Source of the DNA: UBA1924 sp963976625
Lineage (GTDB): Bacteria > Planctomycetota > Phycisphaerae > Phycisphaerales > UBA1924
DNA: 64,000 bases
Assembly (NCBI GenBank): GCA_963976625.1
Contig: CAXBLA010000016.1
Location: forward strand, 4,312 to 68,311
Direction of reading: 5' to 3'
In this document: positions 7,152 to 16,430 of the stretch, piece by piece
How positions within the stretch are numbered: the first letter of the stretch is position 1
How the letters are laid out: every line of letters begins with the position of its first letter
The notes under the pieces: generated by a model
What the model saw: the letters and a program-made list of their open reading frames with translations, nothing else
Told to the model about the DNA's origin: nothing
The model's database searches: none
Made by a program: the position numbers and the translations under genes

Positions 7152-9275
7152 TCAGATGTACATCTTCTTGTTGTACACCCACCACTCGAACATGAGCAGT
7201 GCCAACGCCCCGCCGAGGAACCAAGGCCACCAGTCTTTGATGCGCTTGCGCTGCGAGTTGGACTCCGCGGTGACGATCTGGTTCGCCAGGCTCAGCGTCT
7301 GCTGGGTGCTGACATTGGACTCGGCCGGGTTGAGCAGGTTGGCCGCGAATGTCCGGTAGTTGATGCCGTCGTCGACGATGTCGGTCGCACCCGCGGTGCC
7401 GCGCCAACGCAGGCGGTACACGCCGCCGGTCTGGACGGGCCCGTAGACCACCCGCCCGTCGGCCGAAGGAATGATCTCGTCGGATCGAGAACCATCGGGC
7501 AGCATCACCCGCACGCCGGTGGCATCGGGCGGGATGCGATCGCTCAAGACACTGCCGGGCGTAAGCTGGCGTGCGTCCTCGTCGATCGCGACCACTGAGC
7601 CGGTGGCCAGGTAGTCCACCGTGCTCGCCAGGAACACGACGAAGCTGACATCGAAGGGCCAATTCGTTTTGGTGATCGCGAAGGGGACCATGATCGCGCG
7701 AACATCTCCGTCACTGGTTTCGAGGATCGCTGGGCCGGCGGCCGTCTCGGCCAGCGACACCACGCCCGAGCCCTTGGGGATCTCGACCTTGGGCGTCTCG
7801 GACATCAGCAGCGCATCGAGCGTGAGATCGCGCAGCACCGGGTGCGTGCGTCGCCAGTTGATGATCGGGCCGCCCGGGCCAGAACCATTATCGATCACAC
7901 CGAGTTCGCCCGTGAGCACACGCCCGACAATCAGGTATCGCCCCGGATCGAGCACTTTGCCGTCGGCGTTGGGCTTGGGGAGGTAGCCGTCGAAGATGAC
8001 GAGGTCGTAGACATCATTGTCGCCCGTGGCCCGGTTGGCTTCGTAGGTGCTCGGGGAGATCGTGTCGAAGCGCGAGAGCGGGAGCCCCTCGATCGCCGAG
8101 CCCACAAACAGGTTGCCCGAGGTCACCAGCGCGACCGACGCCTGCTTGGCCGGCGGGACCACCAGCGTGCCCTTGTTATCGGTGAGCAGCACATCGGCTT
8201 CTGGATTTTCGTCGCCGTTGGTGTCGAGCTTGACCTCGATGATCACGCCGTCGGGCTCGGTGAGCTCGAAGACCACGCCGCCGCTGGCGGGGGTCTTGAA
8301 TCCGGTCGTCGCGTCCACGCTCGCGGGCGGCAGGTCGATCGCCCGCACCGAGCGCGTCACGCCCGCGACGATCAGCTCCGCATCGATCGTCCGCGCGATG
8401 GTGTCGGTCGATTGCACCCCCACGAAGATCGAGAGTTTCGACGGCGTGTCGTAATCACGCTCAGACCGCAGCGCGACGAGCCCGATGTTGTTGGAGGTCT
8501 GCGACCCGATCGCGTGGTACTCGAAGGTCGTCTGCGTATCGATCTCCTCGGCCCGCACCGAGTCAATATCCGAAACACGACCGTCTGAATACAGATGGAA
8601 ATAGTACGGCTCCCCGCCCTTGAGCTCGTCGAGCTCGTGCGATTCCGTCACCTCCCCCGCGTCGTTGATCGCGTTGACGATCCGGTTGGGTCGCTGGGCC
8701 TGGGCGAGCCGATAGGCCTGGGCGATCGACGACGGGGCGTCGCTCTGCTCAATGGCGTTGATCGCGTTGGTCAGGGCCGACTGATCGGAAGTGAACGACA
8801 CGATGATCTCGGCGTTGGCATCGAAGACGATCACCATCGCCTCGTCGGCCTTGGCTTCCTCGGCGAAGAGCCCCGGCTCGCGCATGGTTTCGACGAGCTC
8901 GATGGCTTGCTCCTTGGCCGACTGTAATCTGGATTGAGCCCCAAGGGACTCGTCACCATCCACGGCCGCCATCGACGCGGAGCGATCGATCATGATCACG
9001 AACTTGCGCCCCATCATGCTCGTCGTCGCCGATCGCGGCTGCGCCAGCGCGAGGATAATCAGACACAGCACAATCAGCTGCAAGAACAGCAACAGGTTCT
9101 TGCGCAGGCGCTGGAAGGGCGCGTTGGCCTGCAGGTCTTGGATCGCCTTCTTCCACAGCAGCGTCGAGGAGACCTCGCGCGGGATCCGCCGGAGCTTGAG
9201 GAAGTAGAGGATCACCAACGCCGGGATCGCGATCGCGGCGACGAGTGCGGCGAGGGATGGAGTGGCCCAGGTCAT
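7152..9275 (-). CDS. BatA-like membrane protein with VWA domain
   Basis: A 707-residue membrane protein. It begins with the BatA N-terminal domain: a membrane helix (LAALVAAIAIPALVILYFL), the KLRRIPREVSSTLLWKKAIQDLQANAPFQRL-type juxtamembrane segment typical of the family, and a second helix. A von Willebrand A domain follows with the metal-ion motif DRSAS. The C-terminus ends in one more helix (DWWPWFLGGALALLMFEWWVY). Its ATG overlaps the stop of the small membrane protein upstream in ATGA. In MoxR operons such proteins work with MoxR ATPase and DUF58 proteins, probably in assembly or folding of envelope complexes; the target here is unknown. Confidence 0.82.
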   Translation of the reverse strand: MTWATPSLAALVAAIAIPALVILYFLKLRRIPREVSSTLLWKKAIQDLQANAPFQRLRKNLLLFLQLIVLCLIILALAQPRSATTSMMGRKFVIMIDRSASMAAVDGDESLGAQSRLQSAKEQAIELVETMREPGLFAEEAKADEAMVIVFDANAEIIVSFTSDQSALTNAINAIEQSDAPSSIAQAYRLAQAQRPNRIVNAINDAGEVTESHELDELKGGEPYYFHLYSDGRVSDIDSVRAEEIDTQTTFEYHAIGSQTSNNIGLVALRSERDYDTPSKLSIFVGVQSTDTIARTIDAELIVAGVTRSVRAIDLPPASVDATTGFKTPASGGVVFELTEPDGVIIEVKLDTNGDENPEADVLLTDNKGTLVVPPAKQASVALVTSGNLFVGSAIEGLPLSRFDTISPSTYEANRATGDNDVYDLVIFDGYLPKPNADGKVLDPGRYLIVGRVLTGELGVIDNGSGPGGPIINWRRTHPVLRDLTLDALLMSETPKVEIPKGSGVVSLAETAAGPAILETSDGDVRAIMVPFAITKTNWPFDVSFVVFLASTVDYLATGSVVAIDEDARQLTPGSVLSDRIPPDATGVRVMLPDGSRSDEIIPSADGRVVYGPVQTGGVYRLRWRGTAGATDIVDDGINYRTFAANLLNPAESNVSTQQTLSLANQIVTAESNSQRKRIKDWWPWFLGGALALLMFEWWVYNKKMYI

Positions 9276-9574
9276 TCTGCTCTCCAGATGAGCGTAAAGT
9301 ACACGACCATTGAGATAAGCTGCATCGATGCAAGGCCGATGAAAAATATTCTTGATCGTTTGTAATCTTCGATCGCATACGCCGAGCGAACCATGGCCGC
9401 GCATGCTGCGAGCAAGAGAATCGAGAGTGGGCCGTAGACAAAGATCGACAAAGCCACTCCAAGTGCGAAATCGTCTTGCAGGCTACCTATTGCTGACATA
9501 TGCATCACTGCAGCGCATAGAAGAAACAACAGCGAAAACAGCATAATACAGATTGCAAGCAGCCACCGTTTCAT
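9272..9574 (-). CDS. Small membrane protein inside the MoxR/VWA operon
   Basis: A 100-residue protein with three predicted membrane helices (residues ~4-26, ~40-60, ~77-96) and short loops. I recognise no family. It is joined to its neighbours by ATGA overlaps on both sides: its ATG overlaps the DUF58 stop and its stop overlaps the BatA-like start, so it is almost surely translated as part of the operon. It has lower GC than the flanking genes, as does the small lipoprotein gene two genes away, which suggests both are lineage-specific additions to the operon. A role as accessory subunit of the VWA complex is inference. Confidence 0.65.
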   Translation of the reverse strand: MKRWLLAICIMLFSLLFLLCAAVMHMSAIGSLQDDFALGVALSIFVYGPLSILLLAACAAMVRSAYAIEDYKRSRIFFIGLASMQLISMVVYFTLIWRAE

Positions 9575-10518
9575 CGCAGCACGCCCCGCTTTCTCAGGTA
9601 ATCGAGCAGGAGCGTATCGATCGGGGTGTCCGTCTGGATGGTCAGGGCGGTGATCTCTCGGCGGGCGCAAAAATCTCGCAGCCCTTGGCAATAGGCCGAC
9701 AAGTTTTCTTTGTATTTCTTGAGCAGCGGCGCCGAGATCGTCACCTCGGCCATGTCGCCGTCCTCGACATCGCGCAGCTGTAAATCGCCGGCGATATCCG
9801 GGTTCACCTCCTGGGGCGACAAGGTCTGGATCGCGAACACATCGTACCCACGCCCGACGAGCATCCGCAGCCCGGTCTCGTAGCCCTCCTTCATCAGGAA
9901 ATCGGACAGGACGATCATCACGCCCTTGCCGCGCCGGGTCATCGCGATGCGCTTGCACGCCTGCGAGAAGTCCGACCCGCTCTCGGGCTCGATGGTGCAC
10001 AAGAAGCGTGCGAGGTCGTGCGTTCTTCTGCGTCCGCGCAGATCGCGGATATTGCCGGCGATGGATTTCTCGCCCCCGGGGATGACCAGTTCATCGCGCA
10101 AGCCCACGGCCGTCACTTCAACACGGTTGAGATTGATCAGCCCGATGTACCCCATCGCCATCGCGACCTGCTGCATGTAGTAGAACTTGTTGGGCTCGCC
10201 GCAGTCGGCCGAGGCGCTCGCGTCGATCACGATGTGCAGCGAGAGGTCCTCTTCTTCCATGAACAGCTTCATGAAGAAGCGATCGAGCCGGGCGTAGATG
10301 TTCCAGTCGATATGGCGGAGGTCATCGCCGGCGGTGTACGGGCGGTGATCCGCGAACTCGACCGATTCGCCCCGCTTCTTGCTCCGGCGTTCGCCCTTGA
10401 GCTTGCCGGCAAAGATCTTGCGCGACGAGACATCGAGCTGCGAGATCTTGGCGATCAGCTGCGACGAGAGCAGTTCTTCGATGGTGGTCGGGCGGGTTGG
10501 GTTTTCTGATCTGAGCAT
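9571..10518 (-). CDS. DUF58 domain protein
   Basis: A 315-residue soluble DUF58 protein. The family signature RPYTAGDDLRHIDWNIYAR is present near residues 59-77, followed by a VWA-like fold with DASAS, which keeps the metal-ion adhesion site pattern. DUF58 proteins are regularly encoded next to MoxR AAA+ ATPases and VWA membrane proteins, as here (MoxR lies two genes upstream), and are thought to act with them in a chaperone-like manner. Its start overlaps the preceding lipoprotein stop by one base (TAATG), so translation is coupled. Confidence 0.88.
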   Translation of the reverse strand: MLRSENPTRPTTIEELLSSQLIAKISQLDVSSRKIFAGKLKGERRSKKRGESVEFADHRPYTAGDDLRHIDWNIYARLDRFFMKLFMEEEDLSLHIVIDASASADCGEPNKFYYMQQVAMAMGYIGLINLNRVEVTAVGLRDELVIPGGEKSIAGNIRDLRGRRRTHDLARFLCTIEPESGSDFSQACKRIAMTRRGKGVMIVLSDFLMKEGYETGLRMLVGRGYDVFAIQTLSPQEVNPDIAGDLQLRDVEDGDMAEVTISAPLLKKYKENLSAYCQGLRDFCARREITALTIQTDTPIDTLLLDYLRKRGVLR

Positions 10519-11003
10519 TAGTCTTCGCTTTCCGAGTTTGCGTTGGGTAATTTTTCAACTCTCTCGAAACGCATCTCTCTCCCTCTGTAGCGGTACTCAA
10601 GCGAGTCACTATTCCATCTGAAGTCAGTATTCGGATGGTCACGCAAACTCCATCGATCAAACTCTGCAAACTGGTTCTCACTGTCAAAACGGACAAGAAT
10701 GTTCTCCTCAGGCACGGATGGCCAGAAAAACTGACAACCTGCTCTGTAAGGAACAATAAAGTGAACCGATGTACCATCGGTTTCAGCAAAGACACCCGAT
10801 CCCCAAGTTTGATCTACCAGTTCAAGAGCTTTTTGATTTCTTTGCTCCTGCGTCTCGACTCCTTTAAATTTTGTAGCCAATCGACGCTCGATGACCTCAT
10901 CAGATAACGCGGAGTGAAGGCGAGAATGATTACAAACGCATCCTACCATCGGGAGAAATGCGAAGATCGTGATGAACAAGAAGACGAGCCGTGATTGTTT
11001 CAT
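10518..11003 (-). CDS. Small putative lipoprotein in the MoxR/DUF58 operon
   Basis: A 161-residue protein with an N-terminal signal (MKQSRLVFLFITIFAFL) ending in PMVGC, a plausible lipobox, so it is probably lipidated on Cys22 and held at the outer face of a membrane. The mature part is charged, Trp/Phe-rich and matches no family I know. It is translationally coupled on both sides (ATGA with moxR upstream, TAATG with DUF58 downstream). The gene is visibly poorer in GC than its neighbours, suggesting a more recent insertion into an old operon. Function unknown. Confidence 0.65.
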   Translation of the reverse strand: MKQSRLVFLFITIFAFLPMVGCVCNHSRLHSALSDEVIERRLATKFKGVETQEQRNQKALELVDQTWGSGVFAETDGTSVHFIVPYRAGCQFFWPSVPEENILVRFDSENQFAEFDRWSLRDHPNTDFRWNSDSLEYRYRGREMRFERVEKLPNANSESED

Positions 11004-12055
11004 GACTGAATCCCGGCCATGGCCGTGGGCTGGGTTGGGGTGAGCTTGAGGATTTCTTGGACAAGTGCATCGGTATCCACGCGATCGGCCTCGGCTTCGA
11101 AGTTGAGCAAGATGCGGTGACGCAGGCAGTGCATCGCGACATCCTGGATGTCTTGGTACGACACATGGAACCGCCCGTCGATGAGGGCACGGACCTTGCC
11201 GGTGAGGATCAACGCCTGGGCACCACGCGGGGAGACGCCGCAGCGGACATAGCGGTTGGTCGGGCCGTTGGGCCCGCCCGCGGCCGTGTCAGTCTCGGGA
11301 TGCGTCGCGAGGACCAAGCGGGCGGCGTACTGCTTGACATGCGGCGCGACGACGACCGACTTGACGAGGTCTTGCATATCAAGGATGCGCTGCCCATCGA
11401 CGATCGCGTTGGCGACGGGGCTGGCCGATCCGGTGGTGCGGTCGATGATCTCCATCAAATCTTCGAGCTGGGCGTAGCCGACATCGATCTTGAGCAGGAA
11501 GCGATCGAGCTGGGCCTCGGGCAACGGATAAGTGCCTTCTTGCTCGATGGGGTTCTGCGTGGCGAGCACCAAGAATGGTTCGTCGAGTTTATAAGTGGTT
11601 CCTGCGACGGTCACCGAGTGCTCCTGCATCGCTTCGAGCAATGCGGATTGGGTCTTGGGCGTCGCGCGGTTGATTTCGTCGGCGAGCAGAATCTGTGCGA
11701 AGATCGGGCCGCGTTGGAACTCGAACGATCTCCGTCCGGTCTCGACATCCTCGGAAACGATGTTCGTCCCGATGACATCGGCGGGCATCAGATCGGGGGT
11801 GAACTGGATGCGGTTGAACGGGAGCGAGAGTGTCTGGGCGAGCGTGCGCACAAGCAGCGTCTTGCCGAGTCCGGGCACACCTTCGAGCAGGACATTGCCG
11901 CCGCAGAAGAGGCTCATGAGTACGGCTTCGATCACGGGCTGCTGCCCGACCATGACCTTGCCGATCTCGTCTTTGAGCTCGGAGAATGTCTGGCGGAACG
12001 CCTCGCACTCGGCCTTGACTTCTTGAGGGGTCTCAAAGTTTTCTTTCGCTGCCAT
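11000..12055 (-). CDS. MoxR-family AAA+ ATPase
   Basis: A 351-residue MoxR ATPase. Walker A is GVPGLGKT, Walker B is LADEINRATPKTQSALLEAMQE, sensor 1 is LATQNPIEQEGTYPLPEAQLDRF, all textbook for the family. MoxR proteins act as chaperone-like remodelers together with VWA and DUF58 partners; in other bacteria they mature metal cofactor enzymes or envelope complexes. It sits between the large VWA protein (47-nt gap upstream) and the small lipoprotein (ATGA overlap downstream). The start gives MAAKENFETPQEV. Confidence 0.92.
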   Translation of the reverse strand: MAAKENFETPQEVKAECEAFRQTFSELKDEIGKVMVGQQPVIEAVLMSLFCGGNVLLEGVPGLGKTLLVRTLAQTLSLPFNRIQFTPDLMPADVIGTNIVSEDVETGRRSFEFQRGPIFAQILLADEINRATPKTQSALLEAMQEHSVTVAGTTYKLDEPFLVLATQNPIEQEGTYPLPEAQLDRFLLKIDVGYAQLEDLMEIIDRTTGSASPVANAIVDGQRILDMQDLVKSVVVAPHVKQYAARLVLATHPETDTAAGGPNGPTNRYVRCGVSPRGAQALILTGKVRALIDGRFHVSYQDIQDVAMHCLRHRILLNFEAEADRVDTDALVQEILKLTPTQPTAMAGIQS

Positions 12056-12102
12056 GGTTCACTCCTGAATCGCGCCCGAGGGCCGTTAGAAATTTGATGA
12101 AT

Positions 12103-15100
12103 CTATGATTCTTCGATGTCGTCTCGTGCTCGTTTTTTCGCGGCCCGCAGCGCGCTCAGCGCGTCGATGGGCTCGGTCTTCTCTTGCTCGACCTTACGGG
12201 CGGGCTTGCCGATGGATGGTTTGTCTTGTTCTTCTTCGCCGGTGAGGGCGACGGGTTCGCTGCTCTTTGGCGCGTCGATGGGTGCTTCGAACTTGCGTGA
12301 TGCCGCCTGCTCGCGTGCTTGCTTGGCGGCCCGCTGCTGTTCACGCGCGTCGTCACCCGTCCGCGATGACGCCCGCGAGCGTGCGGCGGACATCGCTTGC
12401 ATGGATCCCGTCGTCGCGGCTGCTTCCTTGCTCGCCCCGCGGCGCAAGAAGGCCGCGATCATGGTTGGGTCGATCCGCACGCGCCGAACGGCGACATCCA
12501 TCAGGAATACGCCGATCCCGATAATCGCGAACATCAGCCACACGGGCGTGAGCCCGACGGGCATTGTCACACCCTCGCGCGTCCAGAGGTCGGCCGCGGT
12601 CGGATCGTTGGGCAGCACGCGACCGCCCGTAATGGCGGCGACCTGACGCAGGATCGGCAGGTTGGTCTCGAGCGCTTTGAACTCATCGGCGAACGGCCGA
12701 GTCACCGCGGCCTGGGCCGAGCCCTCGAGCACCTGGCCCTCGCTATCGGGGGCCTTGTACTGCAGGTTGACGACATACGCGCCCGGGTCCTTCGTGCTGA
12801 ACTCGCCCTCATATCGCCCCGGCCCGATCTGCTTGACCTCGACAAGCACGCCCGAGCCATCCGGCGTCGAAGCGCGGGCCTGGAAGTCCGCGAAGTTGAG
12901 CCGTTCGCCGCCCTGATCGAAGGCCTCGACGATGACGCGGGTTTTTTCGCCGATGTTCTCGGTGCTCACCCGCAGGTTGGCGCTCCCCGATGGACGCATC
13001 GTCCAGCGGATGTGCTGCTCCCAGAACTGATCGAACCCGTCCCATCCAACCCACGCCGATGCCCAGCGTGAGGAGACATCGGAGGTAAAGGTGACGACCT
13101 TGCCCAGCCCGTATTGCCACTGGGCCGCGACCGGGTCTTCTTCCTTGCCACGCAGCGTCACCAAGCTCAGCCCCTCGCGTTCGGCGGCCACGATGTAGCC
13201 GCTGATCGGGGGCACGCCGGTGATCCCGCGCATGGTCTCGGTGGGCACGCCTGTGCGCGCCGGCGAGAAGGGCTCGCCTTCCCAGATCAGCGCCCTGCGA
13301 ATGGTCTGGGCTTCCTTGATAAAAATCTGAGGCAGCGTCGCCAGCGCGTTATTACTCACCGCGTAATAGTTCCCGCCGGTGACCCGGGCCATCGTCCGCA
13401 GCGTGCTGGTGTCCGCAGGCGAATGCGGATTCACCCCTACCGCCGAGATCGTGATCCCCGCGTTCTTGAATTTGGTCAGCAATGAACGCGACATCGACGG
13501 ATCGCCATCAGAGATCACAATACAGTGCTTCTGCCCGGCCGCCGCATTCGCCAGCCCGGAGAGCGCGAGCTGCAACGAAGGATCAAAGCTGGGCATATCG
13601 CCGAAGGTCAGGTTCTGGATCGAACGCTTCACCGCGCTGCGATCGCCGACCGGCGAGAGCGGGTGCACCCAGTCGGTGCCGCCCATGCCCTGGTATTCGA
13701 TGATCCCGATCAGGTCCAACCGCGAAAGCGCATCGACCGCCGAGTTGCTGATCTCCTTGCCGTAGTACACGCCGCGGGGGATCTCGACCGAGTGGACGAC
13801 CAGCGCGAGCGCACCCCGGGGCATCTGTCGCTTCTGAGGCGGGTCGAGCTTGATCGGCAACGCGTCGGCCAAGGGTGAGCCGATCCATCCGCCCGCACCA
13901 AAGGCCTCGGGCCCGCCGATCATCACCAAGCCGCCGCCTGAGTCGTACACATACTGTCGCATGAGCTCTTGCTGGGCTTCAGAGTAGGAGTACGACGACT
14001 GATTGAGCAGGACAATCGCTTCGTAGCTGGCGAGCTCGGGCAGGTTGGTCGGGAACTGCGACGCCTCGATCAGTACGGAATTCACCTCGGCTTTGGCGAG
14101 CACATCCTCGAACTTGATCGCCTCGTTCTGATCGTCTGCCACGATCAGGATGCTGCCCTCTGAGCCCACGAAGGTAATCGCGCTGCCCGTGTTGTTCTCG
14201 GGGATCGAATCGCCGATCGTGCCCGTCGAGCCGCCGTCGGCATTGAGGGCCGTGATCGGCTCGAACACCGCTTGATAGGTCAATGCTCCCGGGCGCGTCA
14301 CCCCGACCGACACCGAGAGCACATTGCGCCCGGCATCGAGCTCGACGATCTTGCCCAGCTCATCAGCCGATGAGTTGATATCAATAATCGTCCCGTCCTG
14401 CGAGAGCAGCAAACGCCCCGCGGTGGGCACCGACGAGGTCAGCACGACCTTGATGGTGATGGTCTCGCCGACGCGCACATTCGACGGGGTCTGGACCGAT
14501 TCGACCATGACCTCCTCGGCGTAGGCGAACTCGACAGGCAGCACATCGATCGGATAGCCCTGGGCCTTGGCGGCTTGGGCGGCCCGGATCAGCGAGCCGT
14601 CGGTCTCGTTGCCGTCGGTGATGAGCACGATCCTGTTGGCGACCTGCTTGGACGCCGACGCGGTGGCGAGGGTGACGCCCGCGCTCAGGTTGGTGCCGTC
14701 GGTCTCGCCGATGAACTGTCGATCGACGATGCGCGTCGCGCGAGCGAGCGTAGATTGTGCAAACGCGTTCTCGGCCGTCGTAATAATCCCCAGATAATCG
14801 TCGGGCTGGCGCGAGCCTTCTTGGGCCCGCGCGATGTACTGGTCGATCTGGTCTTGCGAGCCCGCGGGGATCGAACGCGAGGCGTCGATGATGACGGTGA
14901 CGCCCACATTGTCCGAGGTCTTGCGGAGCGAGGGCTCGGCGAGCGCCCCGACAATCAGCGTGATCGCCAAAAGGCGAATAACCAAAGCCGCAACACGCGA
15001 GCCCTTGCCCAGGCCCGAGATGCTCTTGCGTGCAATAAAGATCGTCAGCAATCCAAGAATCGGGATCAGGAGCAGGTAGGTCTCGATCCCGAACTGGATC

Positions 15101-15159
15101 GGACCAACCACCAGGCTCGCGAGCGTCGGCGTAACGAGTTGTGTTCCTTCATCGATCAA
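12103..15159 (-). CDS. Large membrane protein with two VWA-like regions and a glutamine-amidotransferase-like fold
   Basis: A 1018-residue protein of the BatA/VWA-DUF type. Two N-terminal helices (LLLIPILGLLTIFIA and AALVIRLLAITLIVGAL) precede a first VWA domain with DASRS. A middle domain (~340-450) looks like the GATase1-like module often found in these proteins, and a second VWA-like region follows (LALVVHSVEIPRG ... CIVISDGDPSMS). A helix near residue 890 (VWLMFAIIGIGVFLMDVAV) leads to a charged Ala/Lys/Glu cytoplasmic tail. Its start overlaps the stop of the propeller lipoprotein in ATGA. It is expected to work with MoxR, encoded 47 nt downstream, in an envelope process not defined by sequence. 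Confidence 0.82.
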   Translation of the reverse strand: MIDEGTQLVTPTLASLVVGPIQFGIETYLLLIPILGLLTIFIARKSISGLGKGSRVAALVIRLLAITLIVGALAEPSLRKTSDNVGVTVIIDASRSIPAGSQDQIDQYIARAQEGSRQPDDYLGIITTAENAFAQSTLARATRIVDRQFIGETDGTNLSAGVTLATASASKQVANRIVLITDGNETDGSLIRAAQAAKAQGYPIDVLPVEFAYAEEVMVESVQTPSNVRVGETITIKVVLTSSVPTAGRLLLSQDGTIIDINSSADELGKIVELDAGRNVLSVSVGVTRPGALTYQAVFEPITALNADGGSTGTIGDSIPENNTGSAITFVGSEGSILIVADDQNEAIKFEDVLAKAEVNSVLIEASQFPTNLPELASYEAIVLLNQSSYSYSEAQQELMRQYVYDSGGGLVMIGGPEAFGAGGWIGSPLADALPIKLDPPQKRQMPRGALALVVHSVEIPRGVYYGKEISNSAVDALSRLDLIGIIEYQGMGGTDWVHPLSPVGDRSAVKRSIQNLTFGDMPSFDPSLQLALSGLANAAAGQKHCIVISDGDPSMSRSLLTKFKNAGITISAVGVNPHSPADTSTLRTMARVTGGNYYAVSNNALATLPQIFIKEAQTIRRALIWEGEPFSPARTGVPTETMRGITGVPPISGYIVAAEREGLSLVTLRGKEEDPVAAQWQYGLGKVVTFTSDVSSRWASAWVGWDGFDQFWEQHIRWTMRPSGSANLRVSTENIGEKTRVIVEAFDQGGERLNFADFQARASTPDGSGVLVEVKQIGPGRYEGEFSTKDPGAYVVNLQYKAPDSEGQVLEGSAQAAVTRPFADEFKALETNLPILRQVAAITGGRVLPNDPTAADLWTREGVTMPVGLTPVWLMFAIIGIGVFLMDVAVRRVRIDPTMIAAFLRRGASKEAAATTGSMQAMSAARSRASSRTGDDAREQQRAAKQAREQAASRKFEAPIDAPKSSEPVALTGEEEQDKPSIGKPARKVEQEKTEPIDALSALRAAKKRARDDIEES

Positions 15160-16328
15160 GGGGTCGCCCCCGTGTGCACGAGTGGATTGAGTTCGTGCCC
15201 GATCTTCGAGACACCTTTGGGCAGCTCACAGATCTGCACTCGGCTGTTACCTGAATCCAATACCACGAGCTGGTCCCCGATCACGCCGCAATCCCAAGGC
15301 TGGGCCACCTGCCCGATGCTTCGGCCCGCTACACCATACCGCCAAAGGGTCTCGCCGGATTCAATATCCACGCATCGGATCCGATTTCCCCCAAACTCCG
15401 CGATCAGCATCGAGCCGTCATCGAGTAGGGTGATGCCGTACGGGAAGCGAAACGCATCATCCGAAATATCCATCGGCTCACCGATCCACGCGATCAGCTC
15501 ACCCTCCAGGCTCACCCGCCCGATGCGATGATGGCTGGCATCGGTGACGATCAGCTCCTTCGTGCCTCCGGGATTCGTCCACAGGGCGATGGATTGGGGT
15601 CGGCTCAGCGCGAGGGGCCCATCCGAGCCGTCGATCTCTTCGCTGACGGTGCCGATCTGGTACTCATGGAGTACAGCGATGCTGTCCCCCGTGCGATCGA
15701 CGCGGAAACGGTTGATCCGATCGTTGCCGCCGTACTCGGAAACATAGAGATGGCTGACCACGCCCGATTCGTCCGTCTGCACCTCGACATCGGTGGGATA
15801 GATGAACTGCCCGGGTGCTTCGCCGAACGATCCGAACACCAGATCAGGCTGGGTCGGCACAGGCACCTGGACATCGGGCAGCGGCAGCTCGTACATCAGC
15901 ACGCGGTGCTCGTGGGTATCGGCCACATACACGGCCCGGTTGTTCGCGTCGATCGCCGAGGGCGCGACGGTAATGCCGGTGGGCTTGCCGCGATCCCAGC
16001 GCGGGGTGTGGACCGCGCCCAGAATATCGCCGGTCTCGAGGTCCATGATCTGGACGCGGGCGGTCTTGTCGACGATCGCGGCTCTTGGATGCCCGTCGAC
16101 CTCGAAGACATCCATCCCACGCGGATAGACAAACTGGCCGAGCTGGGTGCCGGATTCGCCGTAGATCAGTTTGGTGTTGAGCGTGCCCACGGGCAGGTGG
16201 GCGTTTGCATCTTCTCTGCAGCCGGTGAGCATCAGCAGGGGAACCAACAAGGGCCCGGCAAGCGTCAACGCCACCCCCACCGTCCTTGTCCAACCGAGCT
16301 GTCCCGAGCATCGAAAACCCATGTGCAT
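15156..16328 (-). CDS. NHL-repeat beta-propeller lipoprotein
   Basis: About 390 residues. A signal segment ends in LLMLTGC, a good lipobox, so the protein is probably lipid-anchored. The rest is a six-bladed NHL-type propeller with repeated blade motifs such as GQFVYPRGMDV, GQFIYPTDVEV and FRFPYGITLLDDGSMLIAEFGGNRI. Such propellers bind proteins or ligands and are often extracellular scaffolds. The start is uncertain: no Shine-Dalgarno sequence is visible before the ATG at 16328 or the one 6 nt downstream, and longer in-frame starts up to 16409 would place an odd extension before the signal. The stop overlaps the start of the large VWA protein, so it heads or belongs to the MoxR operon. Confidence 0.75.
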   Translation of the reverse strand: MHMGFRCSGQLGWTRTVGVALTLAGPLLVPLLMLTGCREDANAHLPVGTLNTKLIYGESGTQLGQFVYPRGMDVFEVDGHPRAAIVDKTARVQIMDLETGDILGAVHTPRWDRGKPTGITVAPSAIDANNRAVYVADTHEHRVLMYELPLPDVQVPVPTQPDLVFGSFGEAPGQFIYPTDVEVQTDESGVVSHLYVSEYGGNDRINRFRVDRTGDSIAVLHEYQIGTVSEEIDGSDGPLALSRPQSIALWTNPGGTKELIVTDASHHRIGRVSLEGELIAWIGEPMDISDDAFRFPYGITLLDDGSMLIAEFGGNRIRCVDIESGETLWRYGVAGRSIGQVAQPWDCGVIGDQLVVLDSGNSRVQICELPKGVSKIGHELNPLVHTGATP

Positions 16329-16430
16329 ATAAAGGATGATACGAACAAACGCCATCAAGGGTGCACACTGAGCAATGTTGAATGATGAATTTGTGAGAGA
16401 TCTATACATCCCAAACTTAGAAAAATTCGA

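Noticed and set aside
11057..12097. A 346-codon open frame antisense to moxR
   Set aside because: Shadow frame with no recognisable domain opposite a complete MoxR gene.
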